Below the pieces are notes generated by a model. It made no database searches, was not told the DNA's origin, and saw nothing but the letters and a program-made list of their open reading frames with translations. Shown here one piece after another: positions 43,622 through 51,765 of a stretch of DNA of 64,000 nt. A program made the position numbers and the translations under genes. The stretch comes from Phyllobacterium sophorae (GTDB lineage Bacteria; Pseudomonadota; Alphaproteobacteria; Rhizobiales; Rhizobiaceae): the NCBI RefSeq assembly GCF_003010965.1, contig NZ_PGGM01000008.1:1-64000 (forward strand). Reading direction: 5' to 3'. Each line of letters opens with the position of its first letter. Positions within the stretch are counted from its first letter, which is position 1.

Positions 43622-44944
43622 ATGCCCGCCCCGCTTCAGAAGATACAAACAAACCAGGCTCTGCCCGACAGCGCTGACGCGGTCGTGATTGGAGGCGGCA
43701 TCGTCGGCGCCTTTGCCGCGTACTACCTTGCGCGCCGGGGTCTCAAAGTCGCGCTGCTGGAGAAAGGCCGGGTTGGCGCCGAACAGTCGAGTCGAAATTG
43801 GGGCTGGTGCCGGCAGCAGAATCGGGACGCGCGAGAACTTCCTATCGCCACGAAGAGTCTCGAATTATGGGAGCGGTTTGCAGCAGACACTGGCGAAGAC
43901 ACTGGTTTCCGGCGCTGTGGTCTGCTCTATCTCAGCAACGATGACGCGGAACTTGACGCCTGGGCCCGTTGGGGAACCTTTGCGCGATCAGCAGGCGTGA
44001 CAACGCATATGCTTGATAGCGCGCAGGCGAGCGAGCACGGCCGCGCCAGCGGTCGCATCTGGAAAGGCGGCGTCTTCTCGCCCTCCGACGGCACCGCTGA
44101 CCCATCGCGCGCTGCCCCCGCCGTCGCCAGGGCGATCATGGCCCTCGGCGGAAGCGTCCATCAGCATTGCGCCGCCCGCGGCATAGAGACCACGGCCGGG
44201 CGCCTTACCGCCGTGGTGACAGAGAAAGGGACAATTCGAACGCCCGTGGCCGTCATGGCCGGTGGCGCCTGGGCTTCGTCGTTCTGCCGGCAGCTTCATG
44301 TCCGGTTCCCACAGGCGTCGATCCGGTCGTCCATTCTGTCGGTTTCGGGCGCAGGGGAGCTCCCTAACGCTCTGCACACAGCTCATGTATCAGTCACACG
44401 GCGTGGCGATGGTGGCTATACGCTTGCGATCAGCGGGCGTGGGCGGGTGGACCCGACCCCCCAGCAAATCCGCTTTACTGCGCAATTCCTGCCAATGTTC
44501 CTCCGGCGCTGGCGCAGCCTTGCGCCCGGAAGCGCCGAAGGCTGGCGTTGCGGCCATGAAACCCTGGCACGCTGGCGGCTCGACGCGCCCACCCCCATGG
44601 AGAGAATGCGGGTTCTCGATCCGGCGCCAGATCAAAGCACTATCGCATTGACCTATCGCAGGGCCTGCGAACTTTTACCATCGCTGGCCAAATCCCACAT
44701 TACCGCAGCGTGGGCGGGCTATATCGACAGCACCCCGGACGGCGTGCCCGGCATTGGTGAGATCGAATCTGTCCCGGGGTTCATACTCGCTGCGGGATTC
44801 AGCGGTCACGGGTTCGGCATTGCCCCAGGTGCCGGTCATATGGTTGCCTCTCTTGTCGCAGGCGCAGAGCATCTGGTCGACCCAAGCCCTTACCATCCCA
44901 ACCGCTTCCAAACCGCGGCCTGGGGAAAGGTTGCGGATTTCTAA
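43622..44944 (+). CDS. FAD-dependent oxidoreductase of the DAO family
   Basis: A 440-residue flavoprotein. The FAD-binding segment is VVIGGGIVGAFAAYYLARRG, followed by SSRNWGWCRQQNRDARELP, a variant motif with an invariant Trp-Cys pair seen in a rhizobial subgroup near opine and amino-acid catabolic genes. The C-terminal GFILAAGFSGHGFGIAPGAG completes the FAD site. Likely D-amino acid or imino-acid dehydrogenase. Divergent from the Lrp gene; GGAGATCTTTC precedes the ATG. Confidence 0.82.
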   Translation: MPAPLQKIQTNQALPDSADAVVIGGGIVGAFAAYYLARRGLKVALLEKGRVGAEQSSRNWGWCRQQNRDARELPIATKSLELWERFAADTGEDTGFRRCGLLYLSNDDAELDAWARWGTFARSAGVTTHMLDSAQASEHGRASGRIWKGGVFSPSDGTADPSRAAPAVARAIMALGGSVHQHCAARGIETTAGRLTAVVTEKGTIRTPVAVMAGGAWASSFCRQLHVRFPQASIRSSILSVSGAGELPNALHTAHVSVTRRGDGGYTLAISGRGRVDPTPQQIRFTAQFLPMFLRRWRSLAPGSAEGWRCGHETLARWRLDAPTPMERMRVLDPAPDQSTIALTYRRACELLPSLAKSHITAAWAGYIDSTPDGVPGIGEIESVPGFILAAGFSGHGFGIAPGAGHMVASLVAGAEHLVDPSPYHPNRFQTAAWGKVADF

Positions 44945-45116
44945 GCCTAAGAGACCGGGCACGGCAGGCATTTTGGAGAAAATTCGCAGCGGCTGCAATC
45001 GGCTCCAAGCAACGCCTGGTCCCAACCGGGCCCAAACGCAGTCAAGGGGAGAATCGCGTGCCCGGCGGCAAAGCAGCGCCTGATTTTGGACTTGGTTACG
45101 TCCTGCTGGCGCCAGG

Positions 45117-45923
45117 CTACCGTTCAACCGAAAGAAACTGCTTGAAGCGCTCGGAATTTGGATTTCGAAAAATCTCGTCAGGATTCCCTTCTTCCTCCAC
45201 AACGCCTTTATGCAGGAAAACCACTCTGCTGGACACGTCGCGTGCGAACGCCATTTCGTGGGTGACGACGAGCATTGTCCGGCCTTCTTCGGCCAATGAA
45301 CGCATGACCTTCAGGACCTCGCCGACAAGCTCTGGATCAAGGGCAGATGTCGGCTCATCGAAGAGCATGACCCTTGGCCGCTGGGCGAGCGCCCGTGCGA
45401 TTGCAGCTCGCTGCTGTTGGCCGCCGGACAGGTGAGCCGGGTAGAAGTTGCGTTTTTCGGCAATTCCGACCCGCTCAAGCAAAGCCTCCGCTTCTTCGAT
45501 ACATTCGGCGCGATTGCGCTTCTGTACATGCACGGGTGCCTCGATCACGTTCTCAAGGATCGTCATGTGAGACCAGAGATTGAAGCTCTGGAACACCATT
45601 CCGATATGTTCGCGAAGCCGGTCGACCTGCCGCCGGTCTGCGGGTTGCGTCTTGTGCCTGCCCTTCTTTAAGGCAAACATTTCCCCGCCGATCCGGATTT
45701 CACCACTGTCGGGAACTTCAAGCATATTGATGCATCGCAGCATTGTCGATTTTCCGGATCCGGACGAGCCGAGAATCGAGATGACGTCGCCCTCCTGCGC
45801 CTCCAGGGACACGCCCTTGAGAACTTCAAGTTGTCCGAAGCATTTGCGAAGGTCCTTAACCGAGACGGCGGCGGTGCTGTTTTTGTTGTTATCGGCCGTC
45901 AACATTGTTCCCCTGTCAGACAT
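45117..45923 (-). CDS. Polar amino-acid/opine ABC transporter ATP-binding protein
   Basis: A 268-residue HisP/OccP-type ATPase with Walker [10 protein letters not shown] (52-60), Q-loop [12 protein letters not shown], signature [15 protein letters not shown] and Walker [13 protein letters not shown]. The [15 protein letters not shown] pattern is shared with opine and arginine systems. GGGAG before the ATG at 45923 supports this start, though an ATG at 45905 is also plausible. Last gene of a leftward regulator-permease-permease-ATPase series; its binding protein is probably the one at 49405. Confidence 0.9.
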   Translation of the reverse strand: MSDRGTMLTADNNKNSTAAVSVKDLRKCFGQLEVLKGVSLEAQEGDVISILGSSGSGKSTMLRCINMLEVPDSGEIRIGGEMFALKKGRHKTQPADRRQVDRLREHIGMVFQSFNLWSHMTILENVIEAPVHVQKRNRAECIEEAEALLERVGIAEKRNFYPAHLSGGQQQRAAIARALAQRPRVMLFDEPTSALDPELVGEVLKVMRSLAEEGRTMLVVTHEMAFARDVSSRVVFLHKGVVEEEGNPDEIFRNPNSERFKQFLSVER

Positions 45924-45935
45924 GCATACTCCCGT

Positions 45936-46643
45936 TTAGGTCAAGGATGGCGGCCTCAGGCGCAGATGCGGCGAGAGCCAGAATTCGATGATCCTCAGCA
46001 ATCGCGTCACGAGGAAGGTGATCGCGAGGTAAATTGCACCGGCGACAATGAAAACCTCAAAGGCGCGAAAACTGTCGGCAATCAGCTTTCCCGCAAGGCC
46101 GGTGACTTCCATTATGGTAATGACAGACGCCAGCGCGGTTGCCTTGAGCATCAGGATGATCTCGTTGCCGTAGGCAGGAAGCGCCTGCCGGATGGCGATT
46201 GGCAGAATTATGCGGCGGAACAGCAGCACGCCGGACATGCCGCAAGCCCTGGCCGCCTCCACCTGCTGGATGGAAACAGCTTGTAACCCTCCCCGGAAAA
46301 TCTCGCTTGAATACGCTGCTGTGTTCAATGTGAGTGCGATCACGGCGCACCAGTACGGCTCACGGAAGATCCCCCAAACGCCGATTTCCTGCAGAAACGG
46401 GCGGAATTGTCCGAGGCCATAGTAAATCAGAAACATCTGTACCAGCAGCGGCGATCCTCGAAAAACGAAGACATAGCCTTGGGTGAATCCCCGGCCGATC
46501 GGCCCGCCTATTACCGCAACGAGGGAAATGATGGCGGCAAGGATGCCGCCGGCCAGAATTGATGTCGCGGCCAGTTCCAACGTGAGCGGGAGACCTGGCA
46601 GCAGGGTGAGAAACGTCTCCCACATGAACGCGAAGTCCATCAC
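45936..46643 (-). CDS. Polar amino-acid/opine ABC transporter permease (HisM/OccM type)
   Basis: A 235-residue permease with about five hydrophobic segments and the FRGSPLLVQMFLIYYG motif of the polar amino-acid uptake family; the EAA loop is QVEAARACGMSGVLLFRRII. Its start overlaps the stop of the other permease (ATGA). Confidence 0.9.
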   Translation of the reverse strand: MMDFAFMWETFLTLLPGLPLTLELAATSILAGGILAAIISLVAVIGGPIGRGFTQGYVFVFRGSPLLVQMFLIYYGLGQFRPFLQEIGVWGIFREPYWCAVIALTLNTAAYSSEIFRGGLQAVSIQQVEAARACGMSGVLLFRRIILPIAIRQALPAYGNEIILMLKATALASVITIMEVTGLAGKLIADSFRAFEVFIVAGAIYLAITFLVTRLLRIIEFWLSPHLRLRPPSLT

Positions 46644-47365
46644 AAAGCCCTCCGGGTGCCACGCAGCGTTCGCGTTTCCAGGCGCCGGAAAACGATCGAT
46701 GACACCCAGGTGATGACGAGATAGAGAACGACGGCGGTAAGATAGAACTCGAAGGGTCGCCTTGTCGAACCGGCTGCGATCTGAGACTGACGCAGAAGTT
46801 CGACAAGGCCCGTAACGGAGATGAGCGCCGATTCCTTGAGCACAAGTTGCCAGGTATTGCCCAATCCCGGGATGGCGTAGCGCAGGACCAGCGGCGCAAT
46901 GATGCGCCGAAACTTCGGCCAGGGCCGCATTCCGACGGCACTCGCCGCTTCAAGCTCCCCTCTGGCAACCGAATTGAAAGCGCCGCGAAACACTTCGGAC
47001 TGGTATGCGGCGGAGACAACGCCGAGCGCCAGGGTACCGGTGAGAAAAGCCGGCATGCCAATAAATCCCTGATATCCAAAAAACCCTCCAAGATAGCCGA
47101 GAAATGCGGTCCCGCCAAAATAGAACAGGTAGACGACAAGAAGATCGGGTACGCCGCGCAGAACGGTCGTGTACCCATCTGCCAGCCACCGGAGAACCAT
47201 GTAGCGTGACAGCTGCATGAACGTGATGACGGATCCAAGCACCATCCCCGTCAGGAAACCGCAGACCGAGACCCCGAGGGTCATAGCCGCCGCAGTGAGA
47301 AGCAATGCTCCCCAACCGGTTTCGCCAAATCCGACGAGCGCCAGGTATCTGTCCATGAGTTCCAT
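46640..47365 (-). CDS. Polar amino-acid/opine ABC transporter permease (HisQ/OccQ type)
   Basis: A 241-residue permease with the VLRGVPDLLVVYLFYFGG motif and EAA loop ELEAASAVGMRPWPKFRRII. GSTRRPFEFYLTAVVLYL near the C-terminus is typical of this subgroup and is the stretch that also survives in the decayed fragment at 56 kb. It follows the GntR gene by 30 bases. Confidence 0.9.
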   Translation of the reverse strand: MELMDRYLALVGFGETGWGALLLTAAAMTLGVSVCGFLTGMVLGSVITFMQLSRYMVLRWLADGYTTVLRGVPDLLVVYLFYFGGTAFLGYLGGFFGYQGFIGMPAFLTGTLALGVVSAAYQSEVFRGAFNSVARGELEAASAVGMRPWPKFRRIIAPLVLRYAIPGLGNTWQLVLKESALISVTGLVELLRQSQIAAGSTRRPFEFYLTAVVLYLVITWVSSIVFRRLETRTLRGTRRAL

Positions 47366-47395
47366 GCGTATTTTGGCCTCTCTTCACCCGGTGAC

Positions 47396-48094
47396 TTAAT
47401 CCACAGCCCGTCGATGCGCCCATATGCGCTGGAGCTTCGACATATTCTTGAGCGAACTTTGAACGTGCGCTCGCGCTGCGGCCTCGGCCGCCTCGGGATC
47501 GCGAGCGCAGATCGCCTCTGCGATGGCGCGATGTTCCTCCAGATCGGTATGCTCCAGGTCCACCCACAAAACCTCGAGCCACAACGCCAGCCGCAGTTGC
47601 TGATACACTTGGTCGCTTACCCGCACGAGGGCGTCGTTCCGGGTCGCCTCTGAGATTACGCGATGGATATAGAGACCAAGATCGAGGTTTCGCGCAGCGT
47701 CCGACGGTGTGTCATACCCATTCTCCTTAAGGTCAACCATCTGGGTGATGACGCCCCTCAGTCTGTCAAGGTCATCTTCCGTCGCCGTGATACAGGCGAG
47801 GCGGGCGGCGCAAACGTCCAACGCTTCCCTGACGACCAGAAGATTGCAGAACGCGGTAATGTCCAGATCCGAAACGGTGTAGCCAAGGTTTCTCTGGCCA
47901 ACGACCAATCCTTCCTCTTCGAGCTTCATCAGCGCTTCGCGCAGAGGCGTTCGGCTTACTCCAAACCTTTTGGCAAGCGTATTTTCGGAAAGTCGCTCGG
48001 AGGGCCGCAGTTGCCCGGTGAGGATCAAATCCTTCAATTGAGCATATGTCGTTTCGCGCAGCGAGCCGCGTGACTCGTTCTTGCTGAGTGTCAA
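47396..48094 (-). CDS. GntR-family (FCD) regulator of the nitrogen island
   Basis: A 232-residue FadR/VanR-type regulator with winged helix (about 12-75, SENTLAKRFGVSRTPLREALMKL) and FCD domain. The best start is TTG at 48094, because GGAAGGGGA lies about five bases upstream; the nearby ATG is in another frame. It sits between a leftward transporter unit and a rightward enzyme unit and probably regulates both. An operator-like palindrome lies about 95 bases upstream. Confidence 0.88.
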   Translation of the reverse strand: MTLSKNESRGSLRETTYAQLKDLILTGQLRPSERLSENTLAKRFGVSRTPLREALMKLEEEGLVVGQRNLGYTVSDLDITAFCNLLVVREALDVCAARLACITATEDDLDRLRGVITQMVDLKENGYDTPSDAARNLDLGLYIHRVISEATRNDALVRVSDQVYQQLRLALWLEVLWVDLEHTDLEEHRAIAEAICARDPEAAEAAARAHVQSSLKNMSKLQRIWAHRRAVD

Positions 48095-48189
48095 GCCAGT
48101 CCCCTTCCGTCATCTGCAGAGCGGCAAATCCGGGCCATTGCAGAGAAGATATCTTTTTTCCTCTTGCAGGATCAAGCGGAATACGAATA

Positions 48190-48197
48190 TGTATACA
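48190..48197. promoter_or_regulatory. GntR operator-like palindrome
   Basis: TGTATACA at 48190-48197, within AATATGTATACAATAT, is a perfect eight-base palindrome fitting the TnGTnnnACnA consensus of FadR/VanR-type GntR proteins. It lies between the divergent GntR gene and the ureohydrolase gene, where both promoters must be. Confidence 0.6.
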
Positions 48198-48282
48198 ATA
48201 TTGCCCACAGCAATCAATTGCTATTTTGGTTACCGTCGCAATTGGCGAAATCGTAACGGAACGAGGCGAATGGAGGACTCAC

Positions 48283-49332
48283 ATGCCGGAGATCTTATGC
48301 CTAGAGGCGTTGCGCGACCGGTATCAAAACGCATCCGGGTCCGAGATTTTCGATCCGGAGTTTCGCAAGGTTGCGGACTTGGTCTTCGGCGACGGCGACA
48401 ACCGCCAAGCCCCCTATTGGGGCGTTCCGACACTGTTGAAAGCGCCGCTTCGGCAGGATGCCGCGCCTGATTTTACAGATATCGATGTCGCACTTCTGGG
48501 CATTCCACTTGATCTTGGCGTCACCAACCGTCCCGGTGCCCGTTTCGGCCCTCGCGCCGTTCGCAACGTCGAGCGGGTGGGGCCATATGATCACGTGCTG
48601 CGAGCCGTTCCAACTGCACACGTCCGCGTCGCAGATGTCGGCGACGTGCCATTTCGGAGCCGTTTTGACCTGGCAATGTCGCACGAGGATATCGAGCGGT
48701 TTGTTCGTATCATCGTCGAAGCTGGTGTCGTGCCGCTGTCAGTTGGTGGTGATCACTCGATCGGACTTCCACTGCTTCGCGCTGTGGGGCGTGATCGCCC
48801 CGTCGGCATGATACACATCGATGCGCACTGCGACACGAGCGGCTCATTTGAGGGATGCAAGTTTCATCATGGCGGTCCATTCCGGCAGGCTGTTCTCGAC
48901 GGTGTGCTGGATCCCCGACGGACCGTACAGATCGGCATTCGCGGCAACTCCGAATATCTCTGGGAGTTTTCCTACGCCTCTGGGATGACTGTCATTCATG
49001 CGGAAGAGGTAGAGGAACTCGGCATGAAGGCGGTGATCGAAAAAGCCCGCGCGATTGCCGGCGATGGCCCGACCTATGTCAGTTTTGATGTAGACGCCCT
49101 CGACCCGGCTTTCGCTTCCGGCACCGGAACACCCGAGATCGGGGGGCTCACTTCCACGCAGGCCCTTGGCATCCTTCGCGGCCTTTCCGGGCTCGACATT
49201 GTCGGCGGCGATGTTGTGGAGATTGCCCCTCAATACGACCCGACAACGAACACGGCTCAGGTCGCCGCTCAGGTTTTTTTCGAACTCCTCTGCCTGGCCG
49301 CAGAGGCGGTAAGGATCCGCGCGCAATCATGA
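48283..49332 (+). CDS. Agmatinase/guanidinobutyrase-family ureohydrolase
   Basis: A 349-residue binuclear manganese ureohydrolase. Metal ligands fit H158 (GGDHSIG), D180, H182 and D184 (HIDAHCDT), D269 and D271 (SFDVDALDP). The middle DGVLDPRRTVQIGIRG is shared with guanidinobutyrase/guanidinopropionase-like proteins. It would release urea from agmatine or an omega-guanidino acid, giving putrescine or, from guanidinobutyrate, GABA. GGAGG lies six bases before the ATG at 48283. First gene of the rightward unit. Confidence 0.9.
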   Translation: MPEILCLEALRDRYQNASGSEIFDPEFRKVADLVFGDGDNRQAPYWGVPTLLKAPLRQDAAPDFTDIDVALLGIPLDLGVTNRPGARFGPRAVRNVERVGPYDHVLRAVPTAHVRVADVGDVPFRSRFDLAMSHEDIERFVRIIVEAGVVPLSVGGDHSIGLPLLRAVGRDRPVGMIHIDAHCDTSGSFEGCKFHHGGPFRQAVLDGVLDPRRTVQIGIRGNSEYLWEFSYASGMTVIHAEEVEELGMKAVIEKARAIAGDGPTYVSFDVDALDPAFASGTGTPEIGGLTSTQALGILRGLSGLDIVGGDVVEIAPQYDPTTNTAQVAAQVFFELLCLAAEAVRIRAQS

Positions 49333-49404
49333 AGCCGCCGCGCTGATCAACAGCAACCGCCGCTCATCTTGGAAGAGAGCGGCAAAACAAAAAGGGGAAC
49401 AACA

Positions 49405-50247
49405 ATGAGAAAAAACAATCCGGTGCTTGCCGCCATTGTGCTTGCAACCGCTGCCGCGAGCAGCGCGCATGCCCAGTCCAAGCCAACCGAAATCACTATT
49501 GCAACCGAGGGAGCCTACGAGCCCTGGAATTTCACCGGTCCCGACGGCAAGCTTGTCGGCTTCGAAATCGATCTCGCCAACGATCTTTGCGCGCGCATGA
49601 AGATCAAGTGCAAAATCGTTGCCCAGGACTGGGACGGGCTTATCCCGGCGCTCAACGCCAAGAAATTCGACGCTATCATGGCGTCGATGATCGTGACGGA
49701 AAAACGCCTTGCCGTCATCTCCTTCAGCGAACCTTACGCCCCGACCGCGGCAGCTATCATGGTCGAAAAGTCGGGCCCTCTCGCAAACCTCCCGGGCACA
49801 GGAACAACCGTGGATCTCGCCGGCGACAAAGCAAAGGTCGAACAGGAACTGCAGCCTCTTCGAGACGCGCTGAAGGGCAAGGCTGTCGGCGCGCAGGTCT
49901 CAACTGCGAACGTTGCGTTCCTTGATACCTATTTCAAGGGTGTGGTCGACCCACGCGAGTACAAGACTGTCGAGCAACATGATCTCGATCTGCAGGCAGG
50001 TCGCATCGATGCCGTCGTGGCTCAAAAAACATCACTCACCGCAACGCTGTCAAAGGACGATTTCAAAGACTACGCCATTGCCGGCCCCACTCTCACCGGC
50101 GGCGTATTTGGCCAAGGTATCGCTGCCGGCCTGCGCAAGGACGACGTCGAATTGAAATCCATGTTCGATGCCGCGATCAACGCCGCGAAGGCTGACGGCA
50201 CAATCAACAAGCTTGCGGAAAAATGGATGAAAACCGGCTTCGAATAA
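49405..50247 (+). CDS. Polar amino-acid/opine-type ABC transporter substrate-binding protein
   Basis: A 280-residue SBP_bac_3 protein with a Sec signal ending ASSAHA (near residue 23). Family sequence ITIATEGAYEPWNFTGPDGKLVGFEIDL appears in pieces of that order, followed by DWDGLIPALNAKKFDAIMASM. AAAGGGGAACAACA precedes the ATG at 49405. It is on the opposite strand from the permeases and ATPase at 45.1-47.4 kb but is the only binding protein of that type here, so they are taken as one transporter. Confidence 0.9.
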   Translation: MRKNNPVLAAIVLATAAASSAHAQSKPTEITIATEGAYEPWNFTGPDGKLVGFEIDLANDLCARMKIKCKIVAQDWDGLIPALNAKKFDAIMASMIVTEKRLAVISFSEPYAPTAAAIMVEKSGPLANLPGTGTTVDLAGDKAKVEQELQPLRDALKGKAVGAQVSTANVAFLDTYFKGVVDPREYKTVEQHDLDLQAGRIDAVVAQKTSLTATLSKDDFKDYAIAGPTLTGGVFGQGIAAGLRKDDVELKSMFDAAINAAKADGTINKLAEKWMKTGFE

Positions 50248-50368
50248 TTGCCCGAACGCGGCCTGACGATCCTGAGACACGGCGGTCGCCACGCCTTCTG
50301 CGAACTCGGCGACCGGTAACATCGCTGCGACTTATCATCTCGCTTAGACCATCGATTGGAGATCCATT

Positions 50369-51751
50369 GTGACCATTCTACTCAATTCCCTGGAGGCGCG
50401 CGATACTGCGTTTGTTCTGCATCCTTATACGAATGCGTCTCAACATTTGAAGGACGGTCCCCTTGTGATCGCCAAGGGTGAAGGGATCTACATTATCGAC
50501 AGCGACGGCAACAAATACATCGAAGGGCTCGGAGGATTGTTCTGCGCGTCGCTTGGCTTTAGCGAGCAACGGCTGGTCGACGCCGCAACGCGGCAAATGC
50601 AGGAATTGCCATTTTATCACAGTTTTGGCGGCAAATCGCACGAAACGGCCATCGAACTTGCCGAACGGCTGATCCGGCTTGCTCCAGTGCCCATGTCGAA
50701 AGTCTTCTTCGCCAATTCGGGTTCGGAGGCCAATGACACTGCGTTGAAGCTTGTCTGGTACTACCATAATGCGATTGGCAAGCCGGAAAAGAAGAAGGTG
50801 ATCTCCCGTTGGCGGGCCTACCATGGGGTAACGATAGCCTCCGCAAGCTTGACGGGCCTGCCCAACAACCACCGTGATTTCGATCTCCCGATAGACCGGG
50901 TACTCCATACTGACTGCCCTGAATATTATCGCTACGGTCTTCCAGGCGAGACAGAAGAGGAGTTTGCTACCCGTTGCGCGGTTTCGCTCGAGGATCTGAT
51001 CCTCGCAGAAGGGCCTGACACGATTGGCGCCTTCTTCGCCGAGCCGCTGATGGCATCCGGGGGCTGCATCGTTCCGCCGCCGACCTACTACGAAAAGATC
51101 CAGACTATCCTGAGGAAGTACGATATTCTGCTGATTGCCGATGAAGTTATTTGCGGCTTCGGCCGGCTGGGGACGATGTTCGGTTCGGAGAGTTTCGGAC
51201 TGCAGCCGGATATGATCGCGATGGCCAAGCAGCTGTCGGCAGCATACCAGCCGATTTCGGCACTGATGGTCAACGAGAAAGTTCACGCCGCTATCGTTGC
51301 CGAGAGCGAAAAGATCGGCACGTTTGGACACGGTTTCACCTATAGCGGGCACCCGGTCGCCACTGCCGTGGCCCTGGAAACCCTGAAAATCTACGAAGAA
51401 CGAGACATCGTAGGACATGTTCAACAGGTGGCGCCGCTCTTTCAGCGAAGACTGCACGCACTCGGTGAACATCCGCTTGTCGGAAACGCCCGCGGACGCG
51501 GCCTGATCGGGACGCTCGAACTTGTTCGCAACAAGGAGACCAAGGAGCCCTTCAACCCGGCGGACGGTATCGCAATACATGCCGGCAAGCAGGCGCAAGC
51601 GCACGGCGTGGTCACACGCGCGCTCGGCGACAATTATTCCCTCTGCCCGCCCCTGATCATCACGGAAGCGCAGATCAACGACATGTTTGATCGCTCCGAA
51701 AGGGCCCTTGATGACACCTACACTTGGGCGCGCACCAACAACCTCTACTGA
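50369..51751 (+). CDS. Class III aminotransferase
   Basis: A 460-residue PLP aminotransferase. The HPYTNASQHLKDGPLVI start, cofactor aspartate in IADEVICGFGRLG and PLP lysine in MAKQLSAAYQPISA place it near omega-amino acid and GABA/putrescine aminotransferases. The start is GTG at 50369, preceded by GGAGATCCATT. It lies in the unit with a ureohydrolase and a succinate-semialdehyde dehydrogenase, so GABA or putrescine is the likely donor. Confidence 0.9.
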   Translation: MTILLNSLEARDTAFVLHPYTNASQHLKDGPLVIAKGEGIYIIDSDGNKYIEGLGGLFCASLGFSEQRLVDAATRQMQELPFYHSFGGKSHETAIELAERLIRLAPVPMSKVFFANSGSEANDTALKLVWYYHNAIGKPEKKKVISRWRAYHGVTIASASLTGLPNNHRDFDLPIDRVLHTDCPEYYRYGLPGETEEEFATRCAVSLEDLILAEGPDTIGAFFAEPLMASGGCIVPPPTYYEKIQTILRKYDILLIADEVICGFGRLGTMFGSESFGLQPDMIAMAKQLSAAYQPISALMVNEKVHAAIVAESEKIGTFGHGFTYSGHPVATAVALETLKIYEERDIVGHVQQVAPLFQRRLHALGEHPLVGNARGRGLIGTLELVRNKETKEPFNPADGIAIHAGKQAQAHGVVTRALGDNYSLCPPLIITEAQINDMFDRSERALDDTYTWARTNNLY

Positions 51752-51765
51752 ACAAGGCAAACAGG

